DNA from: an uncultured Collinsella sp.
GTDB taxonomy: Bacteria > Actinomycetota > Coriobacteriia > Coriobacteriales > Coriobacteriaceae
Assembly (NCBI GenBank): GCA_905197585.1
Contig: CAJJZO010000122.1
Location: forward strand, 1-5,653
Direction of reading: 5' to 3'
DNA length: 5,653 bases
In this document: positions 1 to 4,542 of the stretch, one piece after another
Numbering within the stretch: the first letter of the stretch is position 1
Layout of the letters: each line of letters opens with the position of its first letter
Made by a program: the position numbers and the translations under genes
The notes under the pieces: generated by a model
The model's input: only the letters and a program-made list of their open reading frames with translations
Databases searched by the model: none
Told to the model about the DNA's origin: nothing

Positions 1-60
1 CCCCCCCAAAAAAAACCCCCCCCCGCACCCGGCCCCCAAAACCCCCCCCCCCCCAAAAAA
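1..60. repeat. C-tract/A-tract low-complexity sequence
   Basis: Almost only C and A: a run of 7 C, 8 A, 9 C, a short GCACCCGG interruption, 5 C, 4 A, 14 C and 6 A. The minus strand therefore has several long G-runs separated by T-runs, a pattern able to form G-quadruplexes. Nothing else in the window looks like this, and homopolymers this long are unusual in a high-GC genome. It may be a contig-end or base-calling artefact, or a real phase-variable tract. All three plus frames stay open through positions 1-60, so a Pro/Lys-rich protein tail cannot be ruled out, but no gene can be supported. Confidence 0.6.
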
Positions 61-101
61 CCACTGCCCTTGGTGGCTCCGCAAGCGATCCGTCACGTGA
101 C

Positions 102-141
102 AAAAGAACCCTGCAGTTCACACGCACTGCAGGGTCTTTTT
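102..141. terminator. Intrinsic terminator downstream of ridA, probably bidirectional
   Basis: A perfect 10-bp stem, ACCCTGCAGT (108-117) with ACTGCAGGGT (126-135), encloses an 8-nt loop. On the plus side it is followed by CTTTTT (136-141); on the minus side the AAAAG at 102-106 gives a U-run. It lies 30 bp beyond the ridA stop, so it probably ends ridA transcription on the minus strand, and it could equally stop a plus-strand transcript entering from before the window. Confidence 0.85.
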
Positions 142-170
142 GCATGTCATGTTTAGTTGTTGTCAACACC

Positions 171-548
171 TTAGAGAGCGGCGACGACCTCGATCTCGAC
201 CAGACCGCCGGCCGGAAGGGCGGCAACCTGGAAAGCGCTGCGCGCGGGGAACGGAGCCTCGAACTTGGAGGCGTAGATCTCGTTCACGGCAGCGAAGTCG
301 GCGATGTCGGCCAGGTAGACCGTGGTCTTGACGACATCGGCAAAGGTGGCGCCGGCAGCGGTCAGCAGGGCCTCGACGTTAGCAAGGGACTGCTTAGCCT
401 GGGCCTCGACGCCCTCGGGCATCTTGCCGGTTGCGGGGTCGATGCCCAGCTGGCCGGACAGGAACACCATGTTGCCGGTCTGGATGCCGGGGGAATACGG
501 GCCGATGGCTGCAGGTGCGTTATCGGAAGACACGACGGTCTTGCTCAT
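171..548 (-). CDS. ridA: RidA-family reactive intermediate (2-iminobutanoate/2-iminopropanoate) deaminase
   Basis: A 125-residue protein, the normal RidA/YjgF/YER057c/UK114 length. Family knowledge: a cytosolic homotrimer that hydrolyses 2-aminoacrylate and related enamine/imines, released by PLP enzymes such as threonine or serine dehydratase, to 2-oxoacids and ammonia, so protecting PLP enzymes from damage. Seen here: the N-terminal NAPAAIGPYSPG block (Tyr18), the SGQLGIDPATG block (residues 31-41), VVKTTVYLADIADFAAVN (72-89), the substrate-carboxylate Arg103 in FPARSAFQV, and the C-terminal VEIEVVA with Glu118 and Glu120. The reading frame is open further upstream, but the start at 546-548 is chosen because MSKTVVSSDNAPAAIGPY aligns with the family N-terminus and AAGGAG lies 6 nt before it. 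The gene stands alone on this strand and is divergent from the U32 gene. Confidence 0.95.
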   Translation of the reverse strand: MSKTVVSSDNAPAAIGPYSPGIQTGNMVFLSGQLGIDPATGKMPEGVEAQAKQSLANVEALLTAAGATFADVVKTTVYLADIADFAAVNEIYASKFEAPFPARSAFQVAALPAGGLVEIEVVAAL

Positions 549-554
549 GTTTAT

Positions 555-560
555 CTCCTT
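555..560 (-). promoter_or_regulatory. ridA Shine-Dalgarno sequence
   Basis: The minus strand reads AAGGAG, separated by 6 nt from the ATG at 548-546. It fixes the ridA start and rejects the longer in-frame ORF that begins near 704. Confidence 0.85.
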
Positions 561-581
561 ACGATCAATTGAGAGAGCGTG

Positions 582-629
582 AGCGCGGTGTTCACACCGG
601 GAGGCACAGTTCGGTCTGAACACCGCGCT
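582..629 (-). promoter_or_regulatory. Hairpin in the ridA 5' leader
   Basis: A perfect 13-bp inverted repeat, AGCGCGGTGTTCA (582-594) with TGAACACCGCGCT (617-629), lies 34 bp before the ridA start. Its 22-nt loop contains a second 4-bp stem, ACCG (596-599) with CGGT (612-615). There is no U-run after it in the ridA direction, so it is not a simple terminator. It could be a 5' mRNA stabiliser, a regulatory leader or a dyad operator. The ridA ribosome binding site lies outside the stem. No known riboswitch class is recognised. Confidence 0.6.
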
Positions 630-638
630 TGATTTGGG

Positions 639-667
639 ATAGTACTCAAGGTTTCCGCGCGATGCAA
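639..667 (-). promoter_or_regulatory. Candidate ridA promoter
   Basis: On the minus strand a -35-like TTGCAT (667-662) is followed after 17 bp by a -10-like TACTAT (644-639). Matches to the sigma-70 consensus are 3/6 and 4/6, but the spacing is ideal. Transcription would start around 630-634, putting the 582-629 hairpin at the very 5' end of the mRNA. A second AT-rich possibility is GATAAT (677-672), which lacks a good -35 element. Confidence 0.4.
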
Positions 668-749
668 GATTATTATCACGTTGCGAGAATATTTTATCGC
701 CCAACGGCGCCTATCGACCGCTGAACGGCACGACCGAACGGTGAAGCTC

Positions 750-821
750 AAAAGGATCCGTTTCCCTCCGTCCCCATCGGATCAGGTGATCCATAGGGGA
801 CGGAGGGAAACGGATCCTTTT
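750..821. repeat. Perfect 26-bp inverted repeat, REP/RAYT-like hairpin, possible bidirectional terminator
   Basis: The left arm (750-775) begins AAAAGGATCCGTTTCCC and ends CCGTCCCC; the right arm (796-821) is its exact reverse complement and is followed by another T. The 20-nt loop has its own 5-bp stem, GGATC (779-783) with GATCC (788-792), around an AGGT tetraloop. The A-run and T-run at the ends would let it terminate transcription either way. It is far longer than a normal terminator, and the GGGGACGGA...GGATC arm resembles the GGGGACAG/GGGGACGG motifs of REP elements associated with Y1 (RAYT) transposases in many bacteria. No transposase is in the window; the family assignment is from memory of the motif and is inference. 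Confidence 0.75.
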
Positions 822-889
822 TGCTGCAAGGGCTGCTGAAGACTTTATCCTGCTTGGGCCACAGGGCTCGTCCGCCGCAACAGCACCAC

Positions 890-895
890 TATACT
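890..895 (+). promoter_or_regulatory. Candidate -10 element of the U32/rluA-family operon
   Basis: TATACT (5 of 6 matches to TATAAT) in an otherwise GC-rich gap, 32 bp before the U32 start codon, implying a leader of roughly 25 nt. No convincing -35 hexamer is found 16-18 bp upstream. Confidence 0.4.
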
Positions 896-915
896 TTTGA
901 ATATCTGAGCATTTT

Positions 916-921
916 GAAAGG
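916..921 (+). promoter_or_regulatory. Shine-Dalgarno sequence of the U32 gene
   Basis: GAAAGG, 6 nt before the ATG at 928. The second gene of the unit has the identical hexamer 7 nt before its GTG, which supports both start choices. Confidence 0.65.
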
Positions 922-927
922 CAGGAT

Positions 928-3423
928 ATGACCGCAACCGCCAATCGAACCACCAACCGCAGACCCGAGCTTTTGGCGCCCGCCGGAGGGCCCGAGCCCT
1001 TTGCCGCCGCACTCGCCGCCGGGGCAGACGCCATCTACTGCGGCATGGGCAGCTTCAACGCCCGCCGCAAGGCCACCAACTTTACCGACGAGGCCTTTGA
1101 GCAAGCCTGCCGTGCTGCACACCTGGCCGGGTCGCGCGTCTACGTCACGGTCAACATCGTCATCAAGCAGTCCGAGATGGGCGATGCGCTGCAACTCATC
1201 CATCGTTGCTCCACGCTGGGCGCCGACGCCTTCATCATCCAAGACTGGGGCCTGTTCTTTGAGGTCAAGCGCACGATGCCCGGCATCGAGACACATATCT
1301 CGACCCAGGCGAACATCCATGACGACCGCGGGGCTATCTGGTGCCGCGAGCAGGGCGCCGACCGCGTAACCCTCTCGCGCGAGCTTTCCATCGACGAGAT
1401 TGCCGCCATTCACGATGCCGCGCCCGATGTGGACCTTGAAGTCTTTAGCCACGGTGCCATCTGCTTTTGCTACTCGGGCCTGTGCCTGCTCTCGAGCTTT
1501 GCCATGGCGGGCCGCTCGGCCAACCGCGGCATGTGCGCTCAGCCCTGTCGCCTGCCTTACGAGCTGATCGACGAGAACGGCCGCACGCTCTCCCCTGCCG
1601 GTCGCGAGCGCGCTCTATGCCCGCGTGACACCAACACCTCACAGCTTGTTCGCCGTCTGTATGATGCCGGCGCCGCGTCTCTCAAGCTCGAGGGCCGCAT
1701 GAAGGCGCCCGATTACGTGTACTCCATCGTTGATGTGTATCGTCCCGAAATTGATGACATGCTGGCAGGGGTCGCCGTTGCCAAGGACGAGGAAGCCGCC
1801 CGCCAGCGCCAGCTCAAGCGTTGCTTTAACCGCGACTTTACGCACGCCTATCAGGACGGCACCTCGGGCGACGAGATGATGAGCTACGAGCGCTCCAACA
1901 ACCGCGGCCAGATCGTGGGCACGGTGCTGGGCAGCCGCCCGGCCAACCGCGATGTGCGTGGCCTCAAGCCCGACGACCGCCGTCGCCGCGCCGCCATCGC
2001 CCGCATTGAGCTGTTTGAACCCGTGGGCAAGGGCGACTTGTTGGAACTTCGCCACGATGACGAGTTCGACCAGTTCCTAACCACTATCGCTACCGATGAT
2101 GCCGCCGCCGGTGACATCATCGAGTGTCGCGTGCCCCGCAGCATGCCCGAGGGCTGCCGCGTGCGCGTCATCCGCAGCCAGCGCGCCATCGATGCCGCCG
2201 GCGCCGCGCTCAAACGCGATGTGCTGCGCCGCCGAGCTGTTGATGTGTCCGTCATGGCGCGTCTGGGCGAGCCGTTTACTGTCACACTCACCTGCTGTGA
2301 CAACCCTTCGCTTGCGGCAACGGCCACGGGCTTTACCGTCGAGGCCGCCAAGACCCGTGCGGTCGAGGCGTCCGATCTGGTGGAGCATGTAGGCCGCATG
2401 GGCTCCTCGCCCTTTGAGGCAGCAAGCTTTGACATTTCGCTCGACGCCGGCTGCGGTATGGGCTTCTCCGCCGTGCACAAGGTGCGCGCCGCCGCCTGTA
2501 AAGCGCTCGAGGAGGCCATTCTGGCACCGTACGAGGAGCGTGCGAAAACGCTCGAGTTGCCGGCGATTGTAACCAGTGATTCCCGCCCCGCGCCCGAGCA
2601 CTACCGCGATGAGTCGCAGATCTGCGCCACCGTCACCTCGCTCGAGGCCGCCGAGGCCGCTCGCGCCGAGGGTGCAACGCGCATCTACATGACCACCGAC
2701 ACGCTCGATGCGGCCGAGCTCTCCCCCGCCGATGCATTTGGGCAGGGTATCGTGCCTGTACTCGACGAGGTCTGCCGCGCCGTCGACCACGAGCGCGTCG
2801 ATCCCTGGATCAATGCTGGAGCCACCGTCGCCGTCGGCAATATCTCCGAGCTCGCCGTAGCCGCGCATGCCGGCGCCACAGCCGAGATTCGCTCTTGCCT
2901 GCCGGTGCACAACACGCCCTGCATGGAGGCGCTTGCCGAGCGCGGCGCCGGTGCGTTTTGGCTCTCGCCCGAGATCACGCTCGACGAGATTGTCTCGCTC
3001 GGCGCCGCCGCGCCCGCTGCTCTGGGCATCACCGTCTTTGGCCGCCCGCGCGTCATGACAAGCGAGCATTGCATTCTGCAGGTTGCCAATGGCTGCATCC
3101 ACGATTGTGCCAACTGCCGCCTGCGTGCCCGCAAGCTCTCGCTCAAGAATATCGACGGAAAGGTCATGCCCGTCCGCACCGACATCCACGGCCGCTCTCG
3201 CCTGTACGATGCCTACCCCATCGACCTCACGCCGCAGGTTCCTCAGCTGCTCGACGCCGGCGTGCGTCGCCTCATGGTGGACGGAACGCTGCTCGAGACG
3301 GATGAGGTGGGCCGTGCCGTCGCCCGCGTCCGTCGTGCCGTCGAGGCAGCGCAGGCCGGCCGCAAGCCCGCCGCCCGCCTACGCGGGGCGACCTCGGGCT
3401 GCATGTTTGTGGGAATCAGCTAA
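928..3423 (+). CDS. U32-family protein with DUF3656 region, probable RNA hydroxylation enzyme (RlhA-like) with C-terminal cysteine-rich extension
   Basis: An 831-residue protein. The N-terminal U32 domain (about residues 12-275) starts RRPELLAPAGGPEPFAAAL and carries ADAIYCGMGSFNAR. The U32 signature E-x-F-x2-G-A-I-C-x4-G-x-C-x-L-S is intact at 171-189 (EVFSHGAICFCYSGLCLLS), then GMCAQPC (201-207) and SLKLEGRMK (251-259). Cys179, Cys186 and Cys203 match the spacing of Fe-S ligands in E. coli UbiU; Cys231 (LCPRD) is a plausible fourth. NNRGQIVGTVLG (324-335) to about 540 fits the DUF3656 collagenase-like region. Family knowledge: E. coli RlhA (653 aa, U32 plus DUF3656) makes 5-hydroxycytidine 2501 in 23S rRNA and TrhP acts on tRNA U34; 'peptidase' is a historical label. 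The extra ~270 C-terminal residues contain a four-cysteine cluster (715-730) and PVRTDIHGRSRLYDAYPIDL (748-767), as in longer U32 proteins of Gram-positive anaerobes. Substrate is inferred; tRNA or protein targets remain possible. Confidence 0.9.
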   Translation: MTATANRTTNRRPELLAPAGGPEPFAAALAAGADAIYCGMGSFNARRKATNFTDEAFEQACRAAHLAGSRVYVTVNIVIKQSEMGDALQLIHRCSTLGADAFIIQDWGLFFEVKRTMPGIETHISTQANIHDDRGAIWCREQGADRVTLSRELSIDEIAAIHDAAPDVDLEVFSHGAICFCYSGLCLLSSFAMAGRSANRGMCAQPCRLPYELIDENGRTLSPAGRERALCPRDTNTSQLVRRLYDAGAASLKLEGRMKAPDYVYSIVDVYRPEIDDMLAGVAVAKDEEAARQRQLKRCFNRDFTHAYQDGTSGDEMMSYERSNNRGQIVGTVLGSRPANRDVRGLKPDDRRRRAAIARIELFEPVGKGDLLELRHDDEFDQFLTTIATDDAAAGDIIECRVPRSMPEGCRVRVIRSQRAIDAAGAALKRDVLRRRAVDVSVMARLGEPFTVTLTCCDNPSLAATATGFTVEAAKTRAVEASDLVEHVGRMGSSPFEAASFDISLDAGCGMGFSAVHKVRAAACKALEEAILAPYEERAKTLELPAIVTSDSRPAPEHYRDESQICATVTSLEAAEAARAEGATRIYMTTDTLDAAELSPADAFGQGIVPVLDEVCRAVDHERVDPWINAGATVAVGNISELAVAAHAGATAEIRSCLPVHNTPCMEALAERGAGAFWLSPEITLDEIVSLGAAAPAALGITVFGRPRVMTSEHCILQVANGCIHDCANCRLRARKLSLKNIDGKVMPVRTDIHGRSRLYDAYPIDLTPQVPQLLDAGVRRLMVDGTLLETDEVGRAVARVRRAVEAAQAGRKPAARLRGATSGCMFVGIS

Positions 3424-3438
3424 CCGAAAGGCTTACAC

Positions 3439-4098
3439 GTGAACGAAGAACCTCAAGTCCTCTACTGCGACGCCTGGCTCATGGCCATCGACAAGCCCGC
3501 CGGCATGATCGTCCACGGCGACGGCACCGGCGAGCGCACGCTCACCGACTACGCCAGCGACCTGCTGCTGGCGATGGGCGACGGCTTTGCCGCGACCGAC
3601 ATGCAGCCGCTCAACCGCCTGGACCGCGACACCACCGGCGTGGTGCTGTTCTCGCTCGACAAGCAGACGCAGCCCGCCTTTGACCAGATGGTGATCGACC
3701 ACGCTTTCGAAAAGCACTACCTGGCGCTCGCCGAGGGCAAGATCGACTGGAACGAAAAGCTCATCGACAAGCCCATCGCCCGCGACCGTCACGACAGCCG
3801 AAAGATGCGCGTCGGCGCCAGCGGCAAGCCGTCTCAAACGCGCGTGAAGGTGCTCAAGCGCCTTAAGAGCCGCCGAGGCCTGCCCACGCGTTCGTATATC
3901 GATGTCGAGCTGCTCACCGGCCGCAAACACCAGATCCGCGTGCACCTGGCGAGTGAGCGTCATCCCCTGGTGGGCGACGAGCTCTACGGCACGCCGCGTC
4001 CCTGCGGCCTGATGCTCCATGCCCACAGCGTGTCCTTTACGCATCCCGTAACCGGCGAGCCCATCCACATCGAAGCCCCCTGCCCCTGGGAGCCCTAA
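3439..4098 (+). CDS. RluA-family RNA pseudouridine synthase
   Basis: A 219-residue protein, the length of short RluA-type synthases without an N-terminal S4 domain. Family knowledge: isomerises specific uridines of rRNA or tRNA to pseudouridine with a catalytic Asp and no cofactor. Seen here: the entry motif LMAIDKPAGMIVH (14-26), the catalytic motif NRLDRDTTG (59-67) with Asp62, EKHYLALAEG (91-100), the conserved SYIDVELLTGRKHQIRVHLA (152-171), HPLVGDELYG (175-184) and LHAHSVSFTHPVTGE (193-207). The usual His of HRLD is Asn59 here; the Arg-Leu-Asp core is kept. The start is GTG at 3439, backed by GAAAGG 7 nt upstream; no in-frame ATG would keep the conserved N-terminal LYCDAWLMAIDKP. It lies 15 bp after the U32 stop, so the two are very likely cotranscribed. 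Which uridine is modified cannot be told from sequence. Confidence 0.94.
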   Translation: MNEEPQVLYCDAWLMAIDKPAGMIVHGDGTGERTLTDYASDLLLAMGDGFAATDMQPLNRLDRDTTGVVLFSLDKQTQPAFDQMVIDHAFEKHYLALAEGKIDWNEKLIDKPIARDRHDSRKMRVGASGKPSQTRVKVLKRLKSRRGLPTRSYIDVELLTGRKHQIRVHLASERHPLVGDELYGTPRPCGLMLHAHSVSFTHPVTGEPIHIEAPCPWEP

Positions 4099-4136
4099 AA
4101 CCTGCCAAAAAGGGCAGGCACCTTCGTGGTGGTTTT
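4097..4136 (+). terminator. Double-hairpin terminator-like structure after the pseudouridine synthase gene
   Basis: Starts at the stop codon. Stem 1 is CCTGCC (4101-4106) with GGCAGG (4113-4118) around AAAAAG; stem 2 is CACC (4119-4122) with GGTG (4128-4131) around TTCGT, followed by GTTTT. AAAACC (4097-4102) can also pair with GGTTTT (4131-4136), enclosing both in a three-way junction at the cost of some inner pairs. Position and trailing T-run suggest a terminator for the plus-strand operon, but the stems are short and the T-run is only four, so it may leak into the repeat array beyond. Confidence 0.55.
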
Positions 4137-4166
4137 GCCGCAATGGCTCAGCCGCGATCCCAAAAC

Positions 4167-4223
4167 GTCTCGATCTGTAACAGTTAGAACCCATTTTCCG
4201 GTCTATCCGTTACAGATCGAGAC
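4167..4223. repeat. Inverted-repeat unit 1
   Basis: Perfect 15-bp arms: GTCTCGATCTGTAAC (4167-4181) and GTTACAGATCGAGAC (4209-4223). The sixth arm position is a G:C pair. Confidence 0.9.
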
Positions 4224-4246
4224 ATTCGAATCCCCCTCAAGGGAAA

Positions 4247-4303
4247 ATCTCAATCTGTAACAATAACTCGTCAAAATCGGCCCAAGATGTTACAGATTGA
4301 GAT
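4247..4303. repeat. Inverted-repeat unit 2
   Basis: Perfect 16-bp arms: ATCTCAATCTGTAACA (4247-4262) and TGTTACAGATTGAGAT (4288-4303). Relative to unit 1 both strands changed together at arm positions 1 and 6 (G:C to A:T). The inner spacer (4263-4287) resembles the others better when read on the minus strand. Confidence 0.9.
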
Positions 4304-4326
4304 ATTCGGATCCCACCGGAGAAATC

Positions 4327-4383
4327 ATCTCGATCTGTAACATCTGGAGCCCGCATTTTGACCTTCCTGTTACAGATTGAGAC
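4327..4383. repeat. Inverted-repeat unit 3
   Basis: Arms ATCTCGATCTGTAACA (4327-4342) and TGTTACAGATTGAGAC (4368-4383) match at 14 of 16 positions. In a plus-strand RNA the inner mismatch would be a G-U wobble; the outermost pair is A-C. Confidence 0.88.
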
Positions 4384-4406
4384 GTTATGGGACCACCAGG
4401 AAAAAC

Positions 4407-4463
4407 ATCTCAGCTTGTAACATCTGGAACCCATATCCCTCTCTTCCTGTTACAGATCGAGAC
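4407..4463. repeat. Inverted-repeat unit 4, degenerate left arm
   Basis: The right arm TGTTACAGATCGAGAC (4448-4463) is canonical; the left arm ATCTCAGCTTGTAACA (4407-4422) has drifted in the middle, leaving four internal mismatches plus the terminal one. The TGTAACA inner end and TCTC outer end are kept. Confidence 0.85.
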
Positions 4464-4478
4464 AAATCCCCAAACAGC

Positions 4479-4516
4479 AAAAGGCGGTAACGTCCCTGGT
4501 GGACGTTACCGCCTTT
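4479..4516 (-). terminator. Intrinsic terminator of fruA
   Basis: A perfect 16-bp stem, AAAGGCGGTAACGTCC (4480-4495) with GGACGTTACCGCCTTT (4501-4516), around a 5-nt loop. On the minus strand it ends in a four-T run (4482-4479), followed by GCTGTTTGG. It begins 26 bp beyond the fruA stop and separates fruA from the repeat array. On the plus strand it ends in TTTCC, so it may also block transcription coming from the array side. Confidence 0.9.
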
Positions 4517-4542
4517 CCATTGGCAAGACCCTTCCGCTCCCG

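Larger units (their letters stand above)
4167..4463. repeat. Array of four 57-nt inverted-repeat units, exact 80-nt period (eight alternating 16-nt arms)
   Basis: Eight arms with consensus (A/G)TCTC(G/A)ATCTGTAACA alternate strictly in orientation. Units start at 4167, 4247, 4327 and 4407, exactly 80 nt apart: a 16-nt arm, a 25-nt inner spacer, an inverted 16-nt arm and a 23-nt linker. Inner spacers of units 1, 3 and 4 are diverged relatives (16/25 identical for 1 versus 4 and for 3 versus 4), and the linkers share an ATTCG-ATCCC start (linkers 1 and 2) and a GGA-AAA end (linkers 2 and 3). So the array looks like an old tandem duplication in which the arms stayed conserved. 80 is not a multiple of 3, so coding is unlikely. 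It lies between convergent genes, where REP/BIME-type repeats usually sit. It is not a standard CRISPR: arms are short, alternate in orientation, and spacers are related. Confidence 0.9.

Noticed and set aside
1..100. C-terminal end of an upstream plus-strand gene, stopping at TGA 98-100 just before the terminator
   Set aside because: Frame 1 is open and the position is suggestive, but the translation is low-complexity Pro/Lys followed by an unrecognisable tail, and the other frames are open as well.
92..101. GTCACGTGAC perfect 10-bp palindrome as an operator
   Set aside because: Single short palindrome downstream of ridA with no associated promoter; could be chance.
144..572. Plus-strand ORF opposite ridA
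   Set aside because: Low-complexity Gly/Asp-rich translation that is the complement of ridA; no ribosome binding site.
549..704. N-terminal extension of RidA by 52 residues
   Set aside because: The extension would run through the leader hairpin and candidate promoter, is unlike the family, and the good Shine-Dalgarno is at the inner ATG.
2077..3189. 370-codon minus-strand ORF inside the U32 gene
   Set aside because: An antisense shadow made by strong GC bias at third codon positions; the plus-strand frame has a full family signature.
3433..4194. 253-codon minus-strand ORF opposite the pseudouridine synthase
   Set aside because: Antisense shadow; no recognisable domain, and the plus-strand gene is certain.
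4237..4434. Small ORF on the minus strand across the repeats, and a plus-strand ORF from 4387 into fruA
   Set aside because: The 80-nt period is not a multiple of three, there is no family similarity or ribosome binding site, and the second overlaps fruA antisense.
4167..4463. CRISPR array
   Set aside because: Repeats are only 16 nt, alternate in orientation rather than being direct, spacers are related to one another, and no cas gene is seen.
4167..4463. Integron attC sites
   Set aside because: The GTTACAG arm does not fit the GTTRRRY core, there are no cassette genes between units, and no integrase is visible.
4167..4463. Operator array for a transcription factor controlling a neighbouring promoter
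   Set aside because: Both neighbouring genes end here (convergent), so there is no promoter to control. TGTTACA/TGTAACA is operator-like, but no regulator can be named.
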